DNA of 52,085 nucleotides from Promethearchaeota archaeon (GTDB lineage: Archaea > Asgardarchaeota > Lokiarchaeia > Sigyniarchaeales > SOKP01), in the NCBI GenBank assembly GCA_019894975.1, contig JAGXNO010000025.1, forward strand, positions 1-52,085, in the 5' to 3' direction. The translations under genes and the position numbers were made by a program. The notes under the pieces are model-generated. The model did not search any database and was not told the DNA's origin. It saw only the letters and a program-made list of their open reading frames with translations. Below, piece after piece: positions 33,694-42,782 of the stretch; positions within the stretch are counted from its first letter, which is position 1, and the number at the start of each line of letters is the position of its first letter.

Positions 33694-35421
33694 TCAGTCT
33701 TTTTTATGCTCCTTCTTAAGAAAAAAAGTTCTTAAAATTGATGGAATTATTCCTACCAAAAAAAGTATGAACCCGGTTATGAAAAAGATATCTTGAAAAG
33801 TCTCAAACATTGAAGGAATTATTGTTCCCACAAGTATGAACGAGATACCTGAATGAATTATTGTTTTAGAATTTATTCTGAAAAAGTATGCAATTCCTTT
33901 TTTCATTGTAAAATTTCTTGTAAACTTGTAGAATGAAGAAATAATAGAGATAAAGTAAATTACTATTATAGGATTTATCCATATTCCCGAAAAAAACAAA
34001 AATGAAAAAGATAAAACTGATTGAATTGATACACCTAAAATTATTATTAATCCTATCCATTTTAGATCAAAATATTCCCACAGAGAACAAAATACAAGTG
34101 TTACAGCTAAACCAATTGCTAGAATTAAGGAAGTTATAATATAGAAGTCTGGTCCGATGTAAATTTCATTAAGAGGAAAATAAGTTGACAAAATATTAGT
34201 TAATGGGGTAATTAAAAGCCCAAAAATGCATACAAAAGATAAACCAAATAAGAATAAATAACTCAAATAATCAAATAGAAGTTTTTTGTTTCTATATTCT
34301 TCCATCAAATAATCTAGTACAATATATATTACATAAAGCGAAAAGCCTGTCAATATTAATCCCACTAGGACAGTCCATACTATCAACTCAGATCCTCCGG
34401 TGAAAGAATGAATTGGTGATATTCCCCCTCTTGTAACTAAGGTAGAATAGATTATTGATAAGAAAATAATTCCTACATTGATTTTTATTAAATTAGGGTT
34501 TTTCTTTTTGAATATTATAGTATGAAAAAAGGCAGTACTAAAAAGCCATGGAATTAGAGAAACAGTTTCAACAGGATCCCATCCCCAATACCTCCCCCAA
34601 TTTAATGCAATTTTAGCCCAATAAGCTCCTAATCCAATGCTTAAGGTGAGAACTAACCATCCAAATTTTACAGAAAAATTATAGAACTCTTGCTCATACG
34701 AATTCATTAATTCTAAGTTCCGTGTAGTAATTTCAGCAATAGTTATGGTAAAGGGGATCAAAAAAATACCATAAGCAATAAACGTAAAAAATGGGTGCCA
34801 TATCATAAACGGTGACATTAAAATAGGATCTAGACTTGGATGGAGATTTGGATTCCCATTTATGAATGCAGGTGATATATCGAGTTTAAAAGTATTCACT
34901 GATAATAAAATGAACAGGAAAACAATTGATATAACCAATGATATTAGAACAGAACGTATAAAAACCAAGTCTTCCCTATTTTGGTTTTTAATTCTATAAA
35001 AGTAAACTATAACCGAATTGAACATCATCCAAGTCAAAATCGAACCATTCTCTCCTGCCCATATAAAAACAATTTTATAAATAAGAGGAAGTGCGGAATT
35101 GCTGTAGTTCATTACATATACAATTTCAAATATATTATTTAGAAAACAATACATTAAAAGGATAAATACAAATAAGGTCAGAACCATGTTGAGCGTAGAT
35201 AGAAGTTGATAATTCAATTTTTTTACAATTAGTAAGAAAAAATCAACTATCAATACAATAATTAGAATTATAACTAGAGAATTCCCAAGAAAGGATATAA
35301 CAATTATACGGGAGTTAATTACGATTAAATCTAAAATTATGGGAACAATTACAAGCAAACATAACAATAAACTGAGATTTATGATAAGGGTTCTTTTGGA
35401 TGATAGATCCTTGAGCTTCAT
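33694..35421 (-). CDS. ccmF: Cytochrome c heme lyase CcmF
   Basis: Attaches heme from CcmE to the apocytochrome. The 575-residue polytopic protein has CcmF landmarks: WAGENGSILTWM (about 121-132, matching WAGHEGSxLxW), a heme-ligand His in PFMIWHPFFTF (His209), the WWD-type motif NWGRYWGWDPVETVSLIPWLFSTAFFH (274-300) and TRGGISPIHSF. It is shorter than the 640-660 residues usual in proteobacteria, mainly at the C-terminus. CcmH and CcmG do not occur nearby, in keeping with the archaeal variant of System I. It is divergent from the b/c cytochrome gene at 35607. Confidence 0.92.
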   Translation of the reverse strand: MKLKDLSSKRTLIINLSLLLCLLVIVPIILDLIVINSRIIVISFLGNSLVIILIIVLIVDFFLLIVKKLNYQLLSTLNMVLTLFVFILLMYCFLNNIFEIVYVMNYSNSALPLIYKIVFIWAGENGSILTWMMFNSVIVYFYRIKNQNREDLVFIRSVLISLVISIVFLFILLSVNTFKLDISPAFINGNPNLHPSLDPILMSPFMIWHPFFTFIAYGIFLIPFTITIAEITTRNLELMNSYEQEFYNFSVKFGWLVLTLSIGLGAYWAKIALNWGRYWGWDPVETVSLIPWLFSTAFFHTIIFKKKNPNLIKINVGIIFLSIIYSTLVTRGGISPIHSFTGGSELIVWTVLVGLILTGFSLYVIYIVLDYLMEEYRNKKLLFDYLSYLFLFGLSFVCIFGLLITPLTNILSTYFPLNEIYIGPDFYIITSLILAIGLAVTLVFCSLWEYFDLKWIGLIIILGVSIQSVLSFSFLFFSGIWINPIIVIYFISIISSFYKFTRNFTMKKGIAYFFRINSKTIIHSGISFILVGTIIPSMFETFQDIFFITGFILFLVGIIPSILRTFFLKKEHKKD

Positions 35422-35606
35422 GAAAATTACCTAAAATGTTATTATTAAACAATTTTAATAAATATTTTCGCTTTCAAACAAAATAGGGGAAATTATTGCG
35501 GTAATATTTTAAAAAAAATATAGTTTTTAAATTATATCGATCAAATTTTTAAATCTAATATTCAAATTAAAAACAATGTCTTATTTTATTATAATTGGAA
35601 AGTAAA

Positions 35607-36479
35607 ATGAAAAAGAAAACTCTCATCCTATTCATAAGCATTATCGGTTTATTATCTATATCATTATTAATCTATGGAACTGGAAGACCCAATTATGGTG
35701 ATACTCATGATTCAAGCGGTTGTCATGATAACTTTGGAGGGTACACAATTTCAAGCACCGTACCAGTAACAACTACAGTAAATAATGTCTCATACACTAT
35801 ATTTAACGTAACGGCTACAGGATCAAACTTATTTGTACAGGCATACCCCGGAGCTAATGATAATGATAAATTTATTATCCTCCCAACATCTAGTAGAATA
35901 GTTGATGCCTCAGGAGATGATTTAGATCCTAATCCTAATGCGATTACTATTGCATTTAATGTCACACCTACCTTAGTACAGAATTCCTATACTCTTTTTA
36001 TATTAGCAGGAAATAATTTGACTGGCAGTCCTCCGTTTGCTTATGTTGAAATTATAATTGGAGCCCCTCCTAAATTTGATCTATTATCTAAAATATATGA
36101 TCATTTAGGCTTGTATTTAGGATTACCCGCTTTATTATTAATATCAATTGCTACAGTTCTAGTACTGGTAAATGAAAATAAATTCGTGAAAGTGCATGGT
36201 ATTTTATCAGGGAGTGCTTGGATATTAACTGCAATCAATTTATCTGCAGCGCTTATAAAAATATCACCTAATGCTTGGTTCAGTGTTTATCCCCTTATTT
36301 ATCATGTTCCTCATATAATTTTGGGATTTATAGGTTTAATTTCAGGATTTCTTAGCATGTTTTTTGGAATCGCAGCAGAAAGAAAACCTGCTAAAATAAC
36401 GGGTTACATTGCATTATTAAGTTGGTGGGCTGCTTTCTTTTTAGGATATTTTCTAAATAACAATCTTTTATTACTATAA
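35607..36479 (+). CDS. Fusion of single-Cys cytochrome c-like domain with four-helix, His-rich membrane domain
   Basis: 290 residues from ATG 35607 (an upstream in-frame TTG at 35595 is less likely): signal peptide, then GDTHDSSGCHDN (Cys39-His40), a beta-rich external domain to about 152, and four membrane helices. The helices hold His166 (YDHLG), His197 (KVHGILSG), His233 and His236 (YHVPHIILG), suitable as bis-His ligands for one or two b hemes, in the style of cytochrome b561 or DUF420-like proteins. This would take electrons across or out of the membrane to the external c-type heme. The flavoprotein and Fe-S genes follow 21 bases later. Family assignment of the membrane domain is tentative. 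Confidence 0.68.
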   Translation: MKKKTLILFISIIGLLSISLLIYGTGRPNYGDTHDSSGCHDNFGGYTISSTVPVTTTVNNVSYTIFNVTATGSNLFVQAYPGANDNDKFIILPTSSRIVDASGDDLDPNPNAITIAFNVTPTLVQNSYTLFILAGNNLTGSPPFAYVEIIIGAPPKFDLLSKIYDHLGLYLGLPALLLISIATVLVLVNENKFVKVHGILSGSAWILTAINLSAALIKISPNAWFSVYPLIYHVPHIILGFIGLISGFLSMFFGIAAERKPAKITGYIALLSWWAAFFLGYFLNNNLLLL

Positions 36480-36500
36480 TGATTCAGGTGGTATAACAAA

Positions 36501-37982
36501 TTGAACCAATCTAACAATAGTAAAGTAGAAAACCGAACAATAAAAAAAATAGGGAAACAAGATCTTGAGAGTCAATTTTTAGAATTTATATCTTCATATC
36601 ATGTAAGCACTAATCCTTATGAACTTGAATCCGCTTCTGCAGATCTGACGTCTCTACCCTCGTATCATTATAAATTTAAAAAGCAATATCTTGCTAGTCA
36701 TATTATCCGTCCAGCTAATGTTAACGAACTTTCACGAGCGATTAAAAAGTGTAGAGAACGTAATATTCCTGTTACGATTAGAGCTGCAGGGACTTCTTGT
36801 TTTTCTTCAGCGACACCTTCAAAAGGAGGTGTTATTATAGACATGCGTAGATTAAATAAAGTCCTTGAAGTAAACAAAGAAAAAATGATTGTTAAGGTTG
36901 AAAGTGGAATTTCTTGGTTAAATTTAATAGAAGCACTAGCAGATTATGGACTTGAGCCAAAAACTTTTCCAACCAGTTTCAAAACATCCTGTGTAGGAGG
37001 TTTTATTGCAACTCCAGGAAAAGCGGGAATAGGAGTAGTAAAATATGGACCAATGGAAGATTCGATTAATTCATTAGATTTTGTTAAACCTGATGGATCT
37101 ATAGTTAAGATTTTAAAAGATTCTAACGACGAAATTACTTTAAAAGATATTATTGGAACTTACGGTATATACGGAGCAATTTCAAGTGTTGAATTGTCTG
37201 TGACGACGCTTAAAACATCATTAGAGATAATAGGTTATGGTTTTGATTCAATAGGGCAAGCCTTTAATTTTTATGAAAAACTCAAGGTTGAACTCCCAAA
37301 TAAACCTTTATTTCTCTCAATTTCAGAGAGAGATTTCGAAAAATATTCGCATATAAATTTCCCAGAACGTGATTGGTTAGTCTGGGCAGCTTTTTATGAC
37401 GATCCTGAAGCAACTTCAAAGAGTGTATCAGATGTTAAATATTTTGCCTCGAAAATGAACGCTTTCGAAGTAGATAGTTCGTATTTAAAAGAAAAGTGGC
37501 GTGATATAAGCGATGCTGAAGTATCAATTGGTTTATCAGCGAGAAATTTAATATTTCAAGAATATTGGATTTCCGATATGAGATTAGAGAGTTTTATAGA
37601 TTATTATGTAAAAGAAAGGAGGAAATATAAATTCCCCACTGCTTCCTATGCTATTTCGGGTGAAAAAGGATGGACTAGGGTAAAGATCTTTGGACTTACG
37701 GACATTAGTAAACCACGAGAATTTTTCACAGTAAAAGCTTTTTTACATGATTTATCTGTTAAAGCATTTACCCAAGGAGATAGGCTCTATACTATCGGGA
37801 TAGTTAACTCCTTTTACCTCATCAAGTATAAACCAGAAGAGGTAATGAAATGGAAGATTCTAAAGGATAAATTAGATCCAAAAGATTTATTTAATTCATA
37901 TCGATTAACTAAAGCAAGAATGAAATTTTGGAGGGTTGCTTTGCTGTTTAACACAGCGAAAATATTATACAAAATTTTTTAA
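36501..37982 (+). CDS. FAD-binding oxidoreductase, GlcD/D-lactate dehydrogenase type
   Basis: A 493-residue flavoprotein of the FAD-linked oxidase (PCMH) family: HIIRPANVNELSRAIKKCRERNIPVTIRAAGTSC (first FAD segment), GGVIIDMRRLNKVLEV, SFKTSCVGGFIATPGKAG (second FAD segment) and KYGPMEDSINSLDFVKPDGS. It would oxidise a 2-hydroxyacid such as lactate or glycolate; the true substrate is unknown. No ATG lies near the start; TTG 36501 with a GGTGG site about 10 bases upstream fits. It follows the b/c fusion protein by 21 bases and precedes the GlcF/HdrD-like gene, implying one electron-transfer unit. Confidence 0.82.
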   Translation: MNQSNNSKVENRTIKKIGKQDLESQFLEFISSYHVSTNPYELESASADLTSLPSYHYKFKKQYLASHIIRPANVNELSRAIKKCRERNIPVTIRAAGTSCFSSATPSKGGVIIDMRRLNKVLEVNKEKMIVKVESGISWLNLIEALADYGLEPKTFPTSFKTSCVGGFIATPGKAGIGVVKYGPMEDSINSLDFVKPDGSIVKILKDSNDEITLKDIIGTYGIYGAISSVELSVTTLKTSLEIIGYGFDSIGQAFNFYEKLKVELPNKPLFLSISERDFEKYSHINFPERDWLVWAAFYDDPEATSKSVSDVKYFASKMNAFEVDSSYLKEKWRDISDAEVSIGLSARNLIFQEYWISDMRLESFIDYYVKERRKYKFPTASYAISGEKGWTRVKIFGLTDISKPREFFTVKAFLHDLSVKAFTQGDRLYTIGIVNSFYLIKYKPEEVMKWKILKDKLDPKDLFNSYRLTKARMKFWRVALLFNTAKILYKIF

Positions 37983-38104
37983 TGAGAATGGTTTTAATAC
38001 TAAAATCAAATCAATGGATTGAGGTATAATATATAACAATTAGATTTAATATAAAATAATATATGGTTTCAATAGAAAAAGTACGAAAAAAGAGATAATG
38101 ATAA

Positions 38105-39445
38105 ATGAGTGAAGGTAAAGAAAAAGAAGATCTAAAAAATGTTGTTACTACTGGGCCGCCTGTAGCGGGACTTGTATCTCCTTCAAGAGATAACCTCAGA
38201 GAACCTTCAGATGAGTTTAAAAACAAACATTCTTATGAGCGTTGTACTCATTGTGGGTATTGTCGTCATGTTTGTAAGGTGTATAATACTTCATGGAGCG
38301 AATCTGATTATGCTGGGGGTAGGAACAGAATTATCAAAGCATTAGATCGTGGAGATATAAAATTCAAGAAGGATGATATTATTCCTCCAGTTTTTCGTTG
38401 TATGTTGTGTGGTAATTGCAAAGTTGTATGTCCAGTTGGAGTTGACACTTTAAGTGTTTTTCAAAACTTTCGGAAAGAAGTTGTAAAAAGGGGAGCAATG
38501 CCAGAAAAATTAAAAATGATGAAAAGCTCAATTATGGAAAATAATAACCCATTCCTTGAAAAACACGTTGATAGATTTAATTGGTGTGATTCTTGTGAGG
38601 AAGGAGCTAAGGCTTATGAACGAGCAAAACAGAGAATTACCGCTAAAGAAGAAGAAACTCCTTATTCTGTTGGTTATTTTATGGGTTGTACATCTTCATA
38701 TAGAAACAAAGAACTTGTGTCGGCGACAAGTCAAGTGTTAGATAAATTGGGAGTTGAATTCGTTCTTTTTCCTGAAGAAAAGTGTTGTGGTTCTGTTTTA
38801 TTTCGAACTGGATTAGAAGAAGATGCAAATAAACTTGTAAAGAGTAATACTGAGATGATTCGTAAAAGTGGTGTAAAAGAGGTTGTTTTTTCATGTTCTG
38901 GGTGTTTTTCGACTTTTAATCTAGAGTATTCGAGAATTGCAGATTATAATTTAGGATTTGATCTTTACCATTTAACTCAGTATGCTTTAAAGATTGTAAA
39001 AGAAAAAAACCTAAAAATTAGATATACAAAACGATCAAAGGAAGATCCCTTACTCATAACATATCATGACCCTTGTCATTTAGGTAGATATTGTGGGGTT
39101 TACGAAGAACCTAGGGAGCTTATTCGAATGATTGAAGGAGTAAAATTATTTGAAATGAAGCATAATAAAGATATGGCTTGGTGCTGTGGAGCTGGAGGCG
39201 GAGTGAAAGCATTATATGGTGATATAGCAGCTGAGGTTGGTAGGGATAGGATAACTGAGACTCGTGCTTGTATGGTCCGAATACGCGAAGACCGTCTAAA
39301 AGAAGCATTAGAAACGCCTGCGGAAGTTCTTGTTAGCTCTTGCGTATTCTGCAAAAACAATTTATTTCAAGTTGCAAATGAAGATAACTCACCAATTAAA
39401 GTTATGGATATTTCTCAGCTTCTACTCGATTGTGAATTTTATTAG
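38105..39445 (+). CDS. GlcF/HdrD-like iron-sulfur protein with two CCG domains
   Basis: 446 residues. Two [4Fe-4S] motifs at the N-terminus (CTHCGYCRHVC from Cys47; CMLCGNCKVVCP near 100) are followed by two CCG domains (GCTSSYR, EKCCGS, SCSGC; then DPCHLGRYCG, AWCCGAGGG, SSCVFCKNN). This is the HdrD/GlcF architecture: it takes electrons from a flavoprotein (the GlcD-like protein just upstream) and delivers them to a membrane acceptor or a disulfide. No membrane helix is present, so it must dock on a membrane partner; the His-rich fusion protein at 35607 is the obvious candidate. Confidence 0.87.
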   Translation: MSEGKEKEDLKNVVTTGPPVAGLVSPSRDNLREPSDEFKNKHSYERCTHCGYCRHVCKVYNTSWSESDYAGGRNRIIKALDRGDIKFKKDDIIPPVFRCMLCGNCKVVCPVGVDTLSVFQNFRKEVVKRGAMPEKLKMMKSSIMENNNPFLEKHVDRFNWCDSCEEGAKAYERAKQRITAKEEETPYSVGYFMGCTSSYRNKELVSATSQVLDKLGVEFVLFPEEKCCGSVLFRTGLEEDANKLVKSNTEMIRKSGVKEVVFSCSGCFSTFNLEYSRIADYNLGFDLYHLTQYALKIVKEKNLKIRYTKRSKEDPLLITYHDPCHLGRYCGVYEEPRELIRMIEGVKLFEMKHNKDMAWCCGAGGGVKALYGDIAAEVGRDRITETRACMVRIREDRLKEALETPAEVLVSSCVFCKNNLFQVANEDNSPIKVMDISQLLLDCEFY

Positions 39446-39593
39446 AAGGTTCAAGATTTTTAATATCTATAATTTGTTTCTAATTCTTGAGAGAAACTAA
39501 AATAATTATAGATATTTAGCTTTTCAATTTTGAAAATTAGGATTAATCCATTATTACCTAAATTCTTTTAATTGTCTTTTCTTTTTTCTTATT

Positions 39594-40646
39594 ATGAGTG
39601 AAAAAAAAGAGAGCTCAGAAGTAATCCGTTTGGCACATGGTGCTGGTGGAGTTTTACAAGAAAAATTAATTGATTTCATTACAAGAAATATCCCTTTTAA
39701 GAACGTAAATAATGGGATCGGTGTTGAAGAATTAGATGATGGAGCAACGATCCCTTTAGATGATTATGATAAAGAAATTGTAGTAACTGCTGATGGGCAT
39801 ACAGTTTACCCAATATTTTTTCCTGGAGGAGATTTAGGAACTTTAAGTGTGTGTGGTACTGTAAATGACCTTATAATGATGGGAGCAGAACCGGTTGCTC
39901 TCACATCTATTATAATTATTGAAGAAGGATTTGAATTTGAAAAATTAGAAAGATTAGTTAATTCTATGAACTTAAAAGCGAAGGAAGCAAATATTGCGAC
40001 AATTGCAGGAGACACTAAAGTAATGCCACGAGGTACCTTAAACGAAATAATAATGGCTACAACTGGTATCGGAATTAAAGATAAGAAAATAAAGGTTTTA
40101 GATAATCATCTAAAAGCTGGAGATAAGATTATTTTAACTGGAAGCATTGGAGATCATGGAACCGCATTGATGGCTTCTCGCGAGGGGTTGAATATCTCCA
40201 CTAATTTAAAATCAGATATCTCTTTATTACTTGAAATTTATAATGCGATTAAGATCGAAATTAATAATAATTTAATTCATGCAATGAAGGATCCTACTCG
40301 TGGTGGCATTGCTGCTGCTTTAAATGAGTGGGCATCAAAATCTAATGTTAGTATATGGCTTGAGGAAGAAAAAATCCCAATTAAGAAACAAGTCTCTGCA
40401 ATTTGTGATATGTTAGGATTAGATCCTTATAATATCGCTTGTGAAGGAAGAGCTCTCTTAGCAGTCGATCCTAAAATTTCAGAAACAATATTAAAAAAAA
40501 TAAAGTCTACTCAGATTGGAAAAGACGCTGAAATAATTGGAAAAGTGAAATCTGAGAGTCCTAAAAGGGTTTTGTTAAAAACAATCGTAGGTGGTACTCG
40601 ATTTGTTGACATGCCCTTAGGTGAACCTATTCCACGAATTTGTTAA
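39594..40646 (+). CDS. hypE: Hydrogenase maturation protein HypE
   Basis: A 350-residue protein that dehydrates the thiocarboxamide made by HypF on its own C-terminal Cys, producing the cyanide ligand for the NiFe site. The C-terminus is the diagnostic PRIC. RLAHGAGGVLQEKL opens the ATP-binding PurM-like fold, and MKDPTRGGIAAALNE is the second signature. The PRIC tail rules out the related selenophosphate synthetase. The hypD gene starts 11 bases after it. Confidence 0.95.
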   Translation: MSEKKESSEVIRLAHGAGGVLQEKLIDFITRNIPFKNVNNGIGVEELDDGATIPLDDYDKEIVVTADGHTVYPIFFPGGDLGTLSVCGTVNDLIMMGAEPVALTSIIIIEEGFEFEKLERLVNSMNLKAKEANIATIAGDTKVMPRGTLNEIIMATTGIGIKDKKIKVLDNHLKAGDKIILTGSIGDHGTALMASREGLNISTNLKSDISLLLEIYNAIKIEINNNLIHAMKDPTRGGIAAALNEWASKSNVSIWLEEEKIPIKKQVSAICDMLGLDPYNIACEGRALLAVDPKISETILKKIKSTQIGKDAEIIGKVKSESPKRVLLKTIVGGTRFVDMPLGEPIPRIC

Positions 40647-40657
40647 AAGGTGAAAAA

Positions 40658-41764
40658 ATGGAAATACCAGGATTAAATATTCTAAGGAGTAAAGATTTTA
40701 CTAGCAAAATCATAAAGCGGATCAATGGGATTGTACAAGAAATAAACAAACCTGTAAAATTTATGCATGTTTGTGGAACTCATGAGCATACTATCTCAAA
40801 ATATGGATTAAGAACTCTCTTACCTAAAGAAATCGAGATTTTATCAGGACCAGGATGTCCCGTTTGTATTTGTCCTGCGGCAGATATAGATAAAGCAGTT
40901 GAGCTCGGAAAAAGAGACGATACAATAATAACCACTTTTGGTGATATGATTAGAGTTCCAGCCACAAATATTTCCTTAGCTGAACTTAAAGCTAAGGGTG
41001 CTGATGTTCGTATCGTATACGGCCCTAATGATGCAATTAAAGTAGCTAGAGAAAACCCAAGTAAAGAAGTAATATTTTTTGCTATAGGGTTTGAGACTAC
41101 CGTTCCTTTAATTGGATATGAATTACAATCTGGTCCTCCCTCAAATTTTTCAGTAATTTGTGCTCTCAAATTAATCCCTGCTGCTTTGGAGCTTTTAATG
41201 AGTCAATCACAGTTAAGAATCGATGGTTTTATTTCTCCTGGGCATGTTAGTACGATAATAGGTTTAAAGCCATATGAGATTTTTTCTCAAGGATACAAAA
41301 TTCCTAATGTAATCGCGGGATTTGAACCTAATGATGTGTTACTATCAATTCTGATGCTTCTAAAGCAACTGAGAGATAAGAAGTTTGAAACTTTGAATGA
41401 ATATTCAAGAGTTGTAAAACCGGAAGGGAATGTCATTGCTCAAAAGATTATAGAAAATGTATTTCAATCTGTTACTTCCCCCTGGAGAGGAATTGGAAGG
41501 ATTTATGAAGGGGGATTAGAAATAAAAGAAAAATTTCAAGAGTTTGATGCTGATAAGAAATTTGATATTAAGATTGAAAAGGCTCAAGATATTCCTCCAG
41601 GTTGTTCTTGTCATTTAGTAATGGTTGGGAAATTATATCCGTATGAATGTACACTTTTTAGAAAGGAATGTACTCCAATCAATCCTATAGGACCCTGCAT
41701 GGTTTCCCAAGAAGGAACGTGTAGTATTTACTATAAATATCATGGTGATGATCTAACTTCCTAA
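40658..41764 (+). CDS. hypD: Hydrogenase maturation protein HypD
   Basis: A 368-residue iron-sulfur scaffold on which the Fe(CN)2CO group is assembled with HypC. Motifs: FMHVCGTHEHTISKYG, LSGPGCPVCICP, FFAIGFETTVP and the C-terminal cluster region PPGCSCHLVMVGKLYPYEC...KECTPINPIGPCMVSQEGTC. I chose ATG 40658 with AAAGGTG upstream; an in-frame TTG at 40640 would overlap hypE. Its end overlaps the convergent PLC-like gene by four bases. Confidence 0.95.
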   Translation: MEIPGLNILRSKDFTSKIIKRINGIVQEINKPVKFMHVCGTHEHTISKYGLRTLLPKEIEILSGPGCPVCICPAADIDKAVELGKRDDTIITTFGDMIRVPATNISLAELKAKGADVRIVYGPNDAIKVARENPSKEVIFFAIGFETTVPLIGYELQSGPPSNFSVICALKLIPAALELLMSQSQLRIDGFISPGHVSTIIGLKPYEIFSQGYKIPNVIAGFEPNDVLLSILMLLKQLRDKKFETLNEYSRVVKPEGNVIAQKIIENVFQSVTSPWRGIGRIYEGGLEIKEKFQEFDADKKFDIKIEKAQDIPPGCSCHLVMVGKLYPYECTLFRKECTPINPIGPCMVSQEGTCSIYYKYHGDDLTS

Positions 41765-42633
41765 ATTGACCATGGAAAAGCATTATCATATTTATCTGTT
41801 CCCCATGCATCTGTTGCAGGGAAATTGCATCGATATCCTTTCTCATAGTTCTTATTGAAATATGTTTTTACATGTCTTCCCCATAATATCTTGTCAAAAT
41901 CAGCTCTGGTTAATCGTTGAGATTTATTATTTTCAGCAAAATTATTTGTACTATAATCGAGACTACACTTCCAAAAATGAGTATTTTCTTTGAGATATGA
42001 TACTTTTTCTCCTTTATCTTCTTGAACCCAAGAAACAAAGCATACATCATCTTTACCTTCTAAACAATTTCTTAAATAATGTACTCTTGAATCGAATCCA
42101 CCTTCACTAGCAGCCCAATATCCGCCCCAATAACTAACAAGAACAATCAAGACACATCCTTGTAATTCATTAACAGTTGGCCATTGAAATTTATTCTCCC
42201 TGAAATTTTTAAATGTAAATAGTGTTTTAGGTTCAAGTGATTCTGTAATTATTGAGTTTAATTTCTTGATCCCAAAAAGTTCATTTGGTTTATTGTTAGA
42301 ATCGATAATGCTATCTTTAAGCTCAACAAAAAGAGTAATTGGAGCATGTTCCTTATTAAGGTTATTCGACCAATCTTGTAAAACTTTTAACCAATTAGAA
42401 AACAAATAATCATCAGGATTACCATCTTTACCGAGGAGTACATCTATGTTATTTTGTAAATGATAAACTTCAAAATCTCCTAATTGCTGTATTTTATCAT
42501 CATGAATATCATATTCAAGCCCTCTAACTCCCATATTTAATTGTTTTCTTACTGATTTTTCATATGAATTATGACTCGTTTTGAAGAAAGCTTCATTATA
42601 AGGGATATCTTTTGTTTTTTCTTGAGTACTCAT
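41761..42633 (-). CDS. PI-PLC X-domain-like phosphodiesterase
   Basis: A 290-residue protein with the phosphatidylinositol phospholipase C fold: FFKTSHNSYEKS (catalytic His21), MGVRGLEYDIHDD (metal Glu40 and Asp42) and DFEVYHLQNN (second catalytic His58), then TLFVELKDS (a further acidic metal position). There is no signal peptide, so it would act inside the cell, unlike most bacterial PI-PLCs. The acidic residues suggest the Ca-dependent branch. Possible substrates are inositol-containing archaeal lipids. It lies oddly between hypD and hypF on the opposite strand. Confidence 0.75.
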   Translation of the reverse strand: MSTQEKTKDIPYNEAFFKTSHNSYEKSVRKQLNMGVRGLEYDIHDDKIQQLGDFEVYHLQNNIDVLLGKDGNPDDYLFSNWLKVLQDWSNNLNKEHAPITLFVELKDSIIDSNNKPNELFGIKKLNSIITESLEPKTLFTFKNFRENKFQWPTVNELQGCVLIVLVSYWGGYWAASEGGFDSRVHYLRNCLEGKDDVCFVSWVQEDKGEKVSYLKENTHFWKCSLDYSTNNFAENNKSQRLTRADFDKILWGRHVKTYFNKNYEKGYRCNFPATDAWGTDKYDNAFPWSI

Positions 42634-42782
42634 TTTAGAATCCTTAAGATTGAATAAGTTCTAGGTTTTAAAACAAGAAGTTTATCTAATAATAGTTATC
42701 ATAATAAAATATTAGCTTTTTTTTCTACCAATAATTACCTAATTTAGAATCGAATTTTATATGAGAACTCAAAAAGAGATAA

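Noticed and set aside
39594..40646. HypE gene considered as selenophosphate synthetase (same superfamily, tempting next to a Sec gene).
   Set aside because: It ends in PRIC and sits next to hypD, both diagnostic for HypE; the N-terminal Cys/Sec loop of SelD is missing.
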